Assembly (NCBI GenBank): GCA_905339155.1
Contig: CAJPFJ010000071.1
Coordinates: 1 to 49,488, forward strand
Reading direction: 5' to 3'
Length of the DNA: 49,488 bases
DNA from: Methanosarcinales archaeon
GTDB taxonomy: Archaea; Halobacteriota; Methanosarcinia; Methanosarcinales; Methanoperedenaceae
Part shown: positions 14,825-23,848 of the stretch, in pieces
How positions within the stretch are numbered: position 1 is the first letter of the stretch
Layout: each line of letters starts with the position of its first letter
The notes under the pieces: generated by a model
What the model was told of the DNA's origin: nothing
Seen by the model: only the letters and a program-made list of their open reading frames with translations
Database searches by the model: none
Program-made: the position numbers and the translations under genes

Positions 14825-16225
14825 ATGAGATTAGTGATGAAATTCGGAGGCACATCTGTCGGCGACGGCATCCGCATAAGACATGTCGCAGAACTGGCAA
14901 GAAAATACCGTGATGAAGGAAATGAAGTCGTACTTGTGACATCAGCTTTAAGCGGAGTAACGGATGCCCTCCTGAAAAACGCAAAGGATGCCTCAGAGAC
15001 TGGAAATACACAGGGTGTAAAAAAATTCATCGCTGACCTCACAAAACAGCACCATAAGGCCGTTAAGGATGCCATCGGTATTTCGGAAATTGAAGAAAAA
15101 ATAACGCATCACCTTGACCAGCGGATTGAGGAACTTGAAAAGGCTCTTATTGGTATCTGCTATCTTGGTGAGCTGACCGCACGTTCGCTCGATTACATAT
15201 GCTCATATGGGGAGAGGCTGGCTGCGCCAATCATATCGGGGTCGTTTAATTCCCTCGGTGTAAATTCCTGTTCCTTCACCGGAGGCGAGGCTGGAATAAT
15301 AACTACGGATGAATACGGGAATGCCAAACCCCTTGAGGAATCTTATTCATTAGTAAAAGAAAGGATAGAATCACTCCTTAAAGATAGTATCCCGGTGATA
15401 TGTGGTTTTATAGCCCAGAACGAGGCAGGTATTATCACAACGCTAGGGCGTGGAGGTTCTGATTTCACAGCATCGATCGTAGGAGCATCGATAAAAGCCA
15501 GTGAGATATGGCTCTGGAAAGAAGTGGACGGGATAATGACAACTGACCCCAATATCGTTCCTGAAGCCAGACCCATCCCTGTTATTTCCTATATTGAAGC
15601 AATGGAGTTATCATATTTCGGGGCAAAAGTACTGCATCCAAAGGCTATCGAGCCTGCTATCAGGCACGGAATACCTGTTCGGGTTAAGAATACATTTCAT
15701 CCTGAGGTTCCGGGAACGATCGTAGTCAAAGACCAGGAACTGAGCGAAGATATAGTAAAAGCCGTAACAGTAATTAAAAATGTGGCATTAATCAATATTT
15801 CAGGCGCCGGAATGGTAGGAACGATCGGTGTCGCAGCACGCGTTTTCACTACACTTGCAAATGCAGGCGTAAATATTGTAATGATAAGCCAGGGCTCTTC
15901 AGAAGCCAACATCTCACTGGTGGTGGACGAATTTCATCTTAATAAGGCTGTAAAGGCAATAAGATCTGAATTCAAGAATGGGATCATTAAAGAGGTCACA
16001 CCGGACAGAAACATTTCCGTTGTAGCCGTTGTTGGCGCAGGGATGGCAAATACGCCGGGAGTAGCAGGGAGAGTTTTCGGGGCGCTTGGAAAAGCAAAGG
16101 TAAATGTGATTATGATAAGCCAGGGTTCATCGCAGCATAATATCTCGTTTGCAGTCAGCGAAGACGGCGCAAAAAAGGCTGTGTCTGTGCTCCATAAAGA
16201 GTTTGGTCTTGACAGGGCGAAATGA
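14825..16225 (+). CDS. lysC: Aspartate kinase
   Basis: It phosphorylates aspartate, the first step to lysine, threonine and methionine. The amino-acid kinase domain begins VMKFGGTSVGDG, with LGRGGSDFTASIVGASI for ATP and substrate binding and the WKEVDGIMTTDPNIVP loop. Two C-terminal ACT domains (from about residues 320 and 400) each carry an NIVMISQGSSEANI or NVIMISQGSSQHNI signature, so feedback control by an amino acid is expected. The 466-residue length is normal. The stop overlaps the next small gene by 4 nt. Confidence 0.93.
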   Translation: MRLVMKFGGTSVGDGIRIRHVAELARKYRDEGNEVVLVTSALSGVTDALLKNAKDASETGNTQGVKKFIADLTKQHHKAVKDAIGISEIEEKITHHLDQRIEELEKALIGICYLGELTARSLDYICSYGERLAAPIISGSFNSLGVNSCSFTGGEAGIITTDEYGNAKPLEESYSLVKERIESLLKDSIPVICGFIAQNEAGIITTLGRGGSDFTASIVGASIKASEIWLWKEVDGIMTTDPNIVPEARPIPVISYIEAMELSYFGAKVLHPKAIEPAIRHGIPVRVKNTFHPEVPGTIVVKDQELSEDIVKAVTVIKNVALINISGAGMVGTIGVAARVFTTLANAGVNIVMISQGSSEANISLVVDEFHLNKAVKAIRSEFKNGIIKEVTPDRNISVVAVVGAGMANTPGVAGRVFGALGKAKVNVIMISQGSSQHNISFAVSEDGAKKAVSVLHKEFGLDRAK

Positions 16226-16437
16226 CGTTCATGATAGAATTCAATAGCCTTCCATTATTATCCAAGATCATCCTTGTTATCGGTTTTACTCTTGGCACCA
16301 TATCATTGATAATATTCCTTCGCTATCCGATAATGTTGATATTGATGAAATATAACCCGAAGTATCGGGAATTCATTAAAAAGTCTCTGGTACAAAAAAA
16401 ACTAAAAAACAGCTCCATTAAACATAAATACAAATGA
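16222..16437 (+). CDS. Small single-helix membrane protein, unknown
   Basis: This 71-residue protein has one or two adjacent hydrophobic helices (ILVIGFTLGTISLIIFL, then PIMLILM) and a strongly basic tail (KKSLVQKKLKNSSIKHKYK). It overlaps lysC as ATGA, and the next gene starts 21 nt downstream, so it looks like a real member of this operon. I do not recognise a family. Confidence 0.55.
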   Translation: MTFMIEFNSLPLLSKIILVIGFTLGTISLIIFLRYPIMLILMKYNPKYREFIKKSLVQKKLKNSSIKHKYK

Positions 16438-16458
16438 ATGAAAAAATTTCGATAATCC

Positions 16459-17013
16459 ATGAGAAAAATAATCTTTGTAACAGGCAATTCCCATAAAGTA
16501 GTGGAAGCAACCCGGATCATGTCGCCTCTTGGTATAGAAATAGAGCAAAACAATTGTGGATATCCTGAATTACAGGAGGATAAACTGGAAGCCATTGCAG
16601 GTTTTGGTGCAAAATGGGCAGCGAATAAACTGAACAGCGAGGTCATGGTGGATGATTCAGGGATATTTATCGATGCTCTTTCAGGATTCCCTGGGCCTTA
16701 TTCTGCATATGTTGCCAGAACTCTTGGAAATGAGAGGATATTGAAACTTCTGGAGGGGGATACGAACCGGAGAGCTTGCCTGAAATGCGTGATAGGATAC
16801 TGCCGCCCCGGTCATGAACCAATGGTTTTTGGAGGAGAAGTAGCCGGGGAAATCGCAAAAGATATCAGGGGAAACCTGGGTTTCGGATACGACCCGATAT
16901 TCGAATTGGGCATATTGACATTTGGTGAAATGAAGGATGAGGAAAAGAACAGGATCTCCCACAGGTATAGGGCGCTTCTTAAGTTTGTGCGGTGGTTGAA
17001 AGAAAACAAATAA
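16459..17013 (+). CDS. XTP/dITP pyrophosphatase (Ham1/RdgB family)
   Basis: This is a house-cleaning enzyme that hydrolyses ITP, dITP and XTP to the monophosphates. Signature segments are IIFVTGNSHKVVEA (substrate loop), MVDDSGIFIDALSGFPGPYS and GNLGFGYDPIFELG, then an FGEMKDEEKNRISHRYRAL end. At 184 residues the protein is complete. It is the third gene of the lysC transcript unit. Confidence 0.93.
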   Translation: MRKIIFVTGNSHKVVEATRIMSPLGIEIEQNNCGYPELQEDKLEAIAGFGAKWAANKLNSEVMVDDSGIFIDALSGFPGPYSAYVARTLGNERILKLLEGDTNRRACLKCVIGYCRPGHEPMVFGGEVAGEIAKDIRGNLGFGYDPIFELGILTFGEMKDEEKNRISHRYRALLKFVRWLKENK

Positions 17014-17063
17014 TATCAATAAAATACTTGAAAAGGACTCCGTGTAGGGTGATTTGTATAGAA

Positions 17064-18209
17064 ATGATTTCAGGTAATGAATTAAAAAAGAAGCGAAAAA
17101 TAAAAATCGGGCATATAAGTACGCTATTGGCAGATCCGGGAGGCGCGTGTTGCGGAGTAGAAACAGTTATAGCTAATCTGATAAAGGAGCAAGCAGATCA
17201 GCAAGGGCATGAAGTAACTTTGTTTGCCAGCGGAACATCGAGAACAAGGGCTGATAAGCTTGAATCAATTTATCCTAACTTTTTGGTTCAGGATGGTATT
17301 ACCTGGGATAAAGCATGGCCCTGGGATTTGGCTAATATTGCTAACGCTATCAAGCAGGCAAACAATGGTAAAATTGATATATTACACGTACATAGCCTTG
17401 AATCTTTAGTGCTGCCACTAATCGATTTAATAGAAATTCCGGTAGTCATAACAATACATGACATACAGGGAATTTTGAACAAGACGGATCCGGGTAAAAG
17501 GTTTATTTATCAAAAATTTTCAAAAAAAGGCAATTTTGTGGCTGTCAGTAATTCTGTAAAAGAAAGTCTGAGCATTGCGGGTATTCAACCAAATATCGTC
17601 GGTATTATTCATAACGGCATTGATATTCAAGAATATTCCATTGGTTCCGGCTTGAGAGACAGGCTCGGTTGGATAGGAAATATAACGGAATCAAAAGGTG
17701 TCACTGACGCTATTAAGGTAGCCTGGGCATTAAAAATGCCATTGGATATTGCCGGCCCGGTTACTTCTGACAATAAGATGTTTTTCGAAAAAGAAGTAAA
17801 ACCATTACTGACAAAGGGGATAAGGTGGGTAGGCAAAATAGAAAAACACCAAAAACCCACGTTCTTTGGAAATTTGATAGCATTGTTAGGTACGAGTAAA
17901 ATACCAGAGGCGTTTGGAATGGGAATACCCGAAGCAAACGCTTCTGGCGTACCGGCAGTTGCCTATGACCATGGGGCTGCAAACGAGATCATAAAAAACG
18001 GCCTGAATGGTTTTTTGGTGCCGGTAAACGATACGCACCAAATGTCTATAAAAATTAAGGAAACAACCAAACGCATTAATCCGGAATTATGCAGAAAATG
18101 GGTTGAGGAAAACTTTACGGCCAGAATAATGGCCGATAAGTATGAAAAATTATATTATCGAATCCTGGGAGTACAGCAGGATGAAAGTGGTAATATTCCA
18201 TTATTGTAA
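17064..18209 (+). CDS. Family 4 glycosyltransferase
   Basis: This is a GT-B fold glycosyltransferase of about 381 residues. The N-terminal domain has the GGACCGVETVIANLI loop, then DILHVHSLESLVLP. The sugar-nucleotide domain has AWALKMPLDIAGPV and the EAFGMGIPEANASGVPAVAY string, which is the family E-x7-E site, then NGLNGFLVPV. I start it at 17064 (MISGNELKK), with GGGTGAT 10 nt upstream; a longer in-frame start overlaps the rdgB-like gene. Donor and acceptor sugars are unknown. It is the first of three related genes and probably works in cell-surface glycan or glycolipid synthesis. Confidence 0.85.
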   Translation: MISGNELKKKRKIKIGHISTLLADPGGACCGVETVIANLIKEQADQQGHEVTLFASGTSRTRADKLESIYPNFLVQDGITWDKAWPWDLANIANAIKQANNGKIDILHVHSLESLVLPLIDLIEIPVVITIHDIQGILNKTDPGKRFIYQKFSKKGNFVAVSNSVKESLSIAGIQPNIVGIIHNGIDIQEYSIGSGLRDRLGWIGNITESKGVTDAIKVAWALKMPLDIAGPVTSDNKMFFEKEVKPLLTKGIRWVGKIEKHQKPTFFGNLIALLGTSKIPEAFGMGIPEANASGVPAVAYDHGAANEIIKNGLNGFLVPVNDTHQMSIKIKETTKRINPELCRKWVEENFTARIMADKYEKLYYRILGVQQDESGNIPLL

Positions 18210-18239
18210 GAAAAGAAGAATATATATATATAATTATTA

Positions 18240-19367
18240 CTATGATAATCCCCTATATATATTTAAATAGTTTTCAACCATTATATCTGCCGTGAATTTA
18301 TTTTTAACATGATCAAGGCAGTCTTTTGGTTCTATTTGATCTATTCTCTTTATTGCTTTCACCAATTCTTTTATGTTTGGCTTTCCATATTTATTACGCG
18401 GCTGAACAAGAAAACCGGTTTTGCCATTTATAACTATTTCAGGAATTGCCCCGCATTTAAAACCGATCAGAGGCGAACTACACGCGCCAGCTTCAATCGG
18501 TACCAGACCAAATGGTTCTCTCCACAAAGATGGAAAAATTACTCCTGCAGTTACCTTGAGGAGCTTAATTTTTTCTTTATCGCTTACCTCACCAGCATAT
18601 TCCAGAACACCTTTTTGTAATCGTGGTTCTATGCGGTCATTGAAGAACTCTTCTTCCTTACCTGGATGTTTCCTTCCGGCTATAATAAGTTTCATACCTG
18701 ATTTTTCGGCTGCATCGATAGCAGATTCTATCCCTTTCTGAGGATCAATCCTGGAAAGGCACAGGAGCGTATCATTTTTTCTCTTCAATCTCCTTTTGGT
18801 TTTATAGCTGGAAAGGTCAATACCATTATGAACAATATCTCTGTAAGACAATCCCGCATCATCGTGTATTGTCTGCGATTTGCTAATAGCGACAAAATGG
18901 TGGTGTTTTCTGTTTTTTGCATATCTGTACAGGATGATATTTCCCCAACCCATGTCTTTAGCGCTCATACTATTGTGTATTGTGCTCAGTACCTGAACTC
19001 CTGATCCATTTAATGAAGAAGTTATGAGTGGATCACCATATACATGAGAATGTATAACTTCAAATTTCTCTTCGGCGTCTAAAGCCTTCCGTAAGCAGAG
19101 CAGATTATCAGTTATATCGTTCCAGGAAACGCTATTTTTACTGTCTTGCCCATTCTTATTATCCTGCCCAAAAACAGAACAGGGATATGTTGGTACCAGT
19201 TTTGCCGAAGTTTTCGAATCTCCCGTGGCAAATAAGGTTACATCATGCCCCCATTCCACTAACTTTTCGCATAACCAATAAACAATTTTTTCTGCCCCGC
19301 CATATTTTGATTCATGCGGAGGAGCTATCCTGTACCAGACTGAAGGTGCAACTATTGCAATTTTCAT
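18240..19367 (-). CDS. Family 4 glycosyltransferase
   Basis: This GT4 enzyme has the N-terminal KYGGAEKIVYWLCEKL loop, FEVIHSHVYGD, a LCLSRIDPQKGIESAIDAA nucleotide-domain start and EPFGLVPIEAGACSSPLIGF (E-x7-E). The start at the ATG at 19367 is preferred over an upstream GTG that lies in a G-rich ribosome-binding-like stretch. It is convergent with the gene at 17.1-18.2 kb and divergent from the one at 19.5 kb. All three share the ATG/GTK(S) residues after the first strands, so they look like diverged duplicates. An AT-repeat (about 18220-18262) lies at its 3' end. Confidence 0.85.
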   Translation of the reverse strand: MKIAIVAPSVWYRIAPPHESKYGGAEKIVYWLCEKLVEWGHDVTLFATGDSKTSAKLVPTYPCSVFGQDNKNGQDSKNSVSWNDITDNLLCLRKALDAEEKFEVIHSHVYGDPLITSSLNGSGVQVLSTIHNSMSAKDMGWGNIILYRYAKNRKHHHFVAISKSQTIHDDAGLSYRDIVHNGIDLSSYKTKRRLKRKNDTLLCLSRIDPQKGIESAIDAAEKSGMKLIIAGRKHPGKEEEFFNDRIEPRLQKGVLEYAGEVSDKEKIKLLKVTAGVIFPSLWREPFGLVPIEAGACSSPLIGFKCGAIPEIVINGKTGFLVQPRNKYGKPNIKELVKAIKRIDQIEPKDCLDHVKNKFTADIMVENYLNIYRGLS

Positions 19368-19500
19368 TTTTCTTTTCCCCACTAAACTCTAAATTCTTTA
19401 TCCTGTTATTTCTTCTAAACTCCCTGGTTTCCTATATGTAACTTCACATATTTATGCAAGCGGGTAAAACTATATATCAGGGTTGTACAGACAGGAAGTT

Positions 19501-20571
19501 ATGCGCATTGCCATGTTTTGCAGTGGTTTGCTGCCTACGCCTCCGGCAAATAAAGGAAAAATAATTCATGCCCCGCTTCATCTTACAGACGTCTTAGCCT
19601 CTGAAATGGCAAAACGTGGGCACTCTGTGACACTCTTTGGCGCGAAGGGCACAAAATCAAAAGCAAAGGTCGTTGATTTAAATCTTCCGCCCCTGTTTAA
19701 CCATCCTCAAATAGTTGATTCAGTAGATTTGAAAAACCACAACGTTATAAATTTTTATGAGCAGTTATTTATCTCGGATATTTATCGTAGAGCAGCAGAG
19801 GGAGAATTCGACATTATACATATCCATCCGGTTGATCTGTCAATTAACTTTGCGGTCAATTGCAAAGTTCCTACTGTTTTTACCTTACACGACCCTATTT
19901 CCCGGTGGCGGCACTTTATTTATAATATACATAAAACGAATAAAAATATATATTATGTATCAATCAGTGATTCCCAACGCCTGCCACTTAAAGATATAAA
20001 TTTTATAGATACGATCCATAATGGTATTGATCCAGGCAGGTATCCGTTCAATGCTCTTCCGGGGGATTATTTATTATCCTCATCAAGATTGGTTCCGGAA
20101 AAAGGGGTCGATGTAGCAATCAGGGTCGCAAAGAGAACAGGTTTACCATTGAAAATAACCGGAGAGCCGGCCTCCGATACTAACAGCTACTGGATGGAAA
20201 AAATAAAACCTGAAATAGGAGGCAAGATCAGTTATGAAGGGATGGTTTCAACACAGAGCATGTTCAGTATATATAAAAATGCCGCAGCCTTTCTTTTTCC
20301 GATAAAATGGGAAGAACCATTCGGCCTGGCAATGATTGAGGCTATGGCCTGCGGCACACCTGTGATCGCTTTTAACCGCGGTTCAGTCAGGGAGATCGTA
20401 CAGGATGGCAGGACGGGTTTTATAGTTGATGACATAAACGGGATGGTCCGGGCAGTTAAAAAAATTGAATCTATCGATCGAAAAGCATGCCGCCGCCATG
20501 TCGAAGAGAACTTCAGCCTCCAAAAAATGGTGGATAAATATGAACTGGTATATGAGAAAATTTTGAAATGA
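19501..20571 (+). CDS. Family 4 glycosyltransferase
   Basis: This third GT4 protein is about 356 residues. It has VTLFGAKGTKSKAKVVDLNL, FDIIHIHPVDLSINF, SSRLVPEKGVDVAIRVAK and EPFGLAMIEAMACGTPVIAF (E-x7-E), then VQDGRTGFIV. The ATG at 19501 follows an AGGAAG ribosome binding site at short spacing; the upstream TTG at 19483 is unlikely. It faces the ABC permease gene with no gap, and no terminator is visible between them. Confidence 0.85.
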   Translation: MRIAMFCSGLLPTPPANKGKIIHAPLHLTDVLASEMAKRGHSVTLFGAKGTKSKAKVVDLNLPPLFNHPQIVDSVDLKNHNVINFYEQLFISDIYRRAAEGEFDIIHIHPVDLSINFAVNCKVPTVFTLHDPISRWRHFIYNIHKTNKNIYYVSISDSQRLPLKDINFIDTIHNGIDPGRYPFNALPGDYLLSSSRLVPEKGVDVAIRVAKRTGLPLKITGEPASDTNSYWMEKIKPEIGGKISYEGMVSTQSMFSIYKNAAAFLFPIKWEEPFGLAMIEAMACGTPVIAFNRGSVREIVQDGRTGFIVDDINGMVRAVKKIESIDRKACRRHVEENFSLQKMVDKYELVYEKILK

Positions 20572-21360
20572 TCATTCCGATAACCTCAGAAGCATTCCGG
20601 AACGTCTTGCATTAATAATAGCCCTGTCAAGACCTATCATGCCAATAACCAAATAAAAAAAACCGAGACCGAAACCAAACATTACATTTGCCTCCCCATA
20701 TCCGTAAAAAGACCTCATGTATTCAAGAAAATAAGTAAGGGGGATCGCTTTTGCTATTATCTGTAAGGCCGGGGGAAGCATAGAAACAGGATAATATATC
20801 CCGCAAATGAACATCATTATCCCCGTTAATGTCCAGGCTACCACTTCAGCACGCTGTCCGAATCTGAGAATTGAAATGCAAACAAGTATCCCGACAGAAG
20901 CTGAGGCCAGGAAAAGCCCGCCAAGAAAAACCATTGTCGGCCAGACTCCTGCAACAAGAAAATCAAAGCTGAAAAAATAGAATGAAAGAACCATAAGAAT
21001 AACAAATACAACGGTGCTTCGAAGAATACCAAAAAGAAGCGAGCCGATTATGAGGTGAAAGCCCCTTACCGGGGCCATGAACGTGTGTTTCACGCTTTTG
21101 CTCCACATATCAAAAAGCATGACATATGCAATATCTATCTGGCATACCTGGATTATGGATAGAGCGATCGCACCGATCAGCAGAAAAGATATCGTGTTTT
21201 GTGCCATTGAAAAAAATGTTGCCATAAGACCAATGGACATAAGACCGATAAAGGGCCAGAAAATCACCTCAAAAATGGTGAAGAAATTTCTTTTTGCTAT
21301 TATCCAGCTTTTGTAAAAAGAAGCCCATATCCTCCCGGCTTCGATCCCCGGATTAAACAT
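20572..21360 (-). CDS. ABC-2 type transporter permease
   Basis: This 262-residue integral membrane protein has six predicted helices and the ABC-2 layout. It has an amphipathic N-terminus (IWASFYKSWIIAKRNFFTIFE), then VKHTFMAPVRGFHLIIGSLL and the late ICGIYYPVSMLPPALQIIAKAIPLTY segment (split here: ICGIYYPVSMLPP and AIPLTYFLEYMR). It would export a glycolipid, drug or polysaccharide precursor. No ATPase gene lies in the window, so its motor must be encoded elsewhere. Its start overlaps the end of the histidine kinase gene by 8 nt, so they are co-transcribed. The glycosyltransferase neighbours suggest a surface-glycan role (inference). Confidence 0.8.
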   Translation of the reverse strand: MFNPGIEAGRIWASFYKSWIIAKRNFFTIFEVIFWPFIGLMSIGLMATFFSMAQNTISFLLIGAIALSIIQVCQIDIAYVMLFDMWSKSVKHTFMAPVRGFHLIIGSLLFGILRSTVVFVILMVLSFYFFSFDFLVAGVWPTMVFLGGLFLASASVGILVCISILRFGQRAEVVAWTLTGIMMFICGIYYPVSMLPPALQIIAKAIPLTYFLEYMRSFYGYGEANVMFGFGLGFFYLVIGMIGLDRAIINARRSGMLLRLSE

Positions 21361-22555
21361 AATCTTCTCCTGACTTATATTTTAATTTTGGCAAAACTAT
21401 ATGAAATGTACTTCCCTTGCCATCACTTTGTGCCCATATTTTTCCAAAGTGTTTATCTATTATGCTTCTGCAAATGGAAAGCCCAATTCCCACGCCGCCG
21501 TATTTCCTTCTTGCTGACCCGTCCACCTGGTAGAACCTGTCAAATATGCTATTTAATTTATCTGGCGCAATACCAATACCAGTATCCGAAATACTGATAT
21601 TTATATGTTCAATATCCGCTTTTGCTTTAATTGTAATTTTTCCTTTATGGGGAGTAAATTTAATCGCATTTATAAGCAAATTCATTAAGACCTGTACGAG
21701 TCTTTCTTCATCCCCCCATATTTCGGGAAGTTGTTGAATATCCTTGATGATAGTAATTTGTTTATCATTGGCCTGGGGATGGATATCATGGATCGTTTTT
21801 GAAAGAATGCTGTTTAAGGAAACAAGCCCAAACTGGAACCCGAGCTTATTATTTTCCAGATTTGAAGTGTCCAGTAATTCTTTTATAAGCTTGATCAACC
21901 GGTCACAATTCCGAAGTATTATTTCAAGACTCTTTTTTTGCTCTGCATTGATCTTACCCATCGTTTCATCTTCAAGCAATTCCACAAAACCCCTGATAGA
22001 TGTAAGAGGTGTCAATAATTCATGAGTGATATTTGATATGAATTCAGTTTTGACATTATCTGCTTCTAACAATTCCTCGTAGGATCTTTCCAGTTGTTCA
22101 TGATAATACTTGAGTTTTTGCTCCAATCTGATCTTTTCAGTGATATCCCTGGCTATACCGTGGATGATTGTTAACTTACCGTCTTCTTTGATACATCGAT
22201 TTTTTATTTCAACCCAAATATGCGTACCATCCTTTCGGATCATTTCATAGGCCATTGATCCCGAAGGCGGGCCTTTGGTATATTTTGCAAGCCTATTCCT
22301 TGCGGTTTCCATGCTTTCCGGTGTGAGCCATCTCGATAAATTTGACCCGATTATTTCATCTTTTGTCGCTCCTAATCCTTTAATCCCGGCCTTATTCATT
22401 TCAAGGAAAGTACCATTTAGATCGATGGTGTACATCGGGTCCTGTGCATTCTCGAACAGGTCGCGGTATTTTTCTTCTGAATCTTTCAGGCTGATTTCAA
22501 GCTTCTTCATGCCTCCGCAGCATTCACGAAATCTTCCTGTATCCTCTTCACCCAT
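21353..22555 (-). CDS. PAS-domain sensor histidine kinase (soluble)
   Basis: This 400-residue protein has no membrane segment. Residues about 20-145 form a PAS-PAC sensor (FENAQDPMYTIDLNGTFLEM, ending in HGIARDITEKIRLE). A coiled-coil linker is followed by the H-box ISNITHELLTPLTSIRGF, with the phosphoacceptor His, then the N-box NLLINAIKFTP and G-boxes SDTGIGIAPDK and GGVGIGLSICRSII. No response regulator or receiver domain is adjacent. It therefore belongs to the orphan cytoplasmic kinases common in Methanosarcinales. It shares a message with the ABC permease. Confidence 0.88.
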   Translation of the reverse strand: MGEEDTGRFRECCGGMKKLEISLKDSEEKYRDLFENAQDPMYTIDLNGTFLEMNKAGIKGLGATKDEIIGSNLSRWLTPESMETARNRLAKYTKGPPSGSMAYEMIRKDGTHIWVEIKNRCIKEDGKLTIIHGIARDITEKIRLEQKLKYYHEQLERSYEELLEADNVKTEFISNITHELLTPLTSIRGFVELLEDETMGKINAEQKKSLEIILRNCDRLIKLIKELLDTSNLENNKLGFQFGLVSLNSILSKTIHDIHPQANDKQITIIKDIQQLPEIWGDEERLVQVLMNLLINAIKFTPHKGKITIKAKADIEHINISISDTGIGIAPDKLNSIFDRFYQVDGSARRKYGGVGIGLSICRSIIDKHFGKIWAQSDGKGSTFHIVLPKLKYKSGEDYV

Positions 22556-22603
22556 ACGTATCGGTGGATATTGTATCTTTATATATTTTAATTTATCCCA
22601 ATA

Positions 22604-23236
22604 TTATATTACATTGGAATTTTCTTTATTTAAGATTGAAGCTAATTTAATCAACCTGTTCATAGTTTTACGCATGCTCTTTAATCCTTCCTCGTCTTCT
22701 TTTGCCCCCTGCGCTCCTTTGTCCTTTGACCAGAACGTTCCGCCTAGATTTGCCCCGAATGACCCGCCTCCGACCGGGATTGCTTCATTGATAATATAAA
22801 AGTTAAGTATCGCCTGGATCGATGGTTCCTGCCCGCCGATGCGGTCGCCCCCAACTGCAAAAGCAGCCCCGGGTTTGTTGAGGATAAAATGTAAGTCCTG
22901 GGCGGCAAGCGCCCTGCACCTGTCCATTATAACCTTTGTCTGTCCGCTGATCATTCCCTGATATACTGGTGTACCGATTATGATAGCGTCAGCCCATTTG
23001 AGTTTTTCATAAACCTCCTGCAGATCATCTTTGTGGATGCATCCTTTTTTCTCGCGGATGCAGTAATCGCAATGGATGCAGAAGTTCATTTTTTTACCCA
23101 TGGCAGAAAAATATTCAGTCTGTGCGTTATATTTTTCATTTGCATATTTCAGGGCTTCCAGTACAATGTAATCAGTTGCGCCTTTTTTTGGACTTCCGCA
23201 AATACCAAAGACCTTGAGTTTTTTCTCACTGTTCAC
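22604..23236 (-). CDS. Iron-sulfur flavoprotein / NADPH-dependent FMN reductase family
   Basis: This is a flavodoxin-fold protein with an N-terminal FMN loop, FGICGSPKKGATDYIV. It has a compact cysteine motif, FCIHCDYCIREKKGC, which matches the unusual 4Fe-4S site of the archaeal iron-sulfur flavoprotein (Isf). IGTPVYQGMISGQTK and AVGGDRIGGQEPS contact FMN in the family. In Methanosarcina, Isf passes electrons from ferredoxin to oxygen or peroxide, so a role in oxidative stress is likely. It is monocistronic, convergent with nothing and divergent from hsp20. Confidence 0.85.
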   Translation of the reverse strand: MNSEKKLKVFGICGSPKKGATDYIVLEALKYANEKYNAQTEYFSAMGKKMNFCIHCDYCIREKKGCIHKDDLQEVYEKLKWADAIIIGTPVYQGMISGQTKVIMDRCRALAAQDLHFILNKPGAAFAVGGDRIGGQEPSIQAILNFYIINEAIPVGGGSFGANLGGTFWSKDKGAQGAKEDEEGLKSMRKTMNRLIKLASILNKENSNVI

Positions 23237-23326
23237 ATATTATGAATTCGCAGGTATACTCAAATAGCTGACGGGCGTTAAACTTAAGTATGATCATTCA
23301 CAAAAATACCATTGGAGGTAGTTAGT

Positions 23327-23782
23327 ATGGTAGAACAGTGGGATGATTTCAGAAGATTTGAAGAAATGATGAACAGGATGTTTGAGAACTTCTGGGGAAG
23401 ACCAACATCAAGGCGTCTTTTATCCTCAGGTGAACGTGGCGCTATTGTCCCTGCCGAAAATCGTGAACCCTTCATAGATCTGATAGAAAGCGATAAAGAA
23501 ATAAAAGCAACAGCAGAGATGCCAGGTCTTGAAAAACAGGACATCAATATCAATGTCACTGAGGACAGGCTTGAGATATCTGCCGAGACAAAACACGAAG
23601 AAAAGAAGGAAGAAAAAGATTATATTTATAGGGAAAGACGAAGCGGCAGTTACTATCGGGCAATTTCCCTGCCTTCGCCTGTCGATCCTGATAAATCAAA
23701 AGCAACATATAATAATGGCATTCTTGAAATCAAAATGCCCAAGACCGAAGTCAAAAAGAAAACACCCCTTACGATCGAATAG
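23327..23782 (+). CDS. Small heat-shock protein (Hsp20/alpha-crystallin)
   Basis: This is a cytoplasmic ATP-independent holdase of 151 residues. The alpha-crystallin domain runs from EPFIDLIESDKEIKATAEMP through RLEISAETKHEEKKEEKDYI to a typical YNNGILEIKMPK end. A short C-terminal tail carries the oligomer-contact sequence LTIE. The ATG at 23327 has a strong GGAGGT at 23314-23319. The TTG at 23312 in the same frame overlaps that site and is rejected. Confidence 0.93.
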   Translation: MVEQWDDFRRFEEMMNRMFENFWGRPTSRRLLSSGERGAIVPAENREPFIDLIESDKEIKATAEMPGLEKQDININVTEDRLEISAETKHEEKKEEKDYIYRERRSGSYYRAISLPSPVDPDKSKATYNNGILEIKMPKTEVKKKTPLTIE

Positions 23783-23787
23783 ATCAA

Positions 23788-23817
23788 TGATGGATTAAAT
23801 GCCATCAATTGTTTTTT
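23788..23817 (+). terminator. Probable terminator after hsp20
   Basis: TGATGG (23788-23793) pairs with CCATCA (23802-23807) around an 8-nt loop, and a GTTTTTT run follows. It begins 6 nt after the hsp20 stop codon. Confidence 0.5.
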
Positions 23818-23848
23818 ATAAATTATTTTTTATATAAAATGATGCTAT

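Noticed and set aside
18220..18262. AT-dinucleotide repeat as a functional element
   Set aside because: It is simple AT-rich sequence between two convergent genes with no dyad or repeat unit beyond TA runs.
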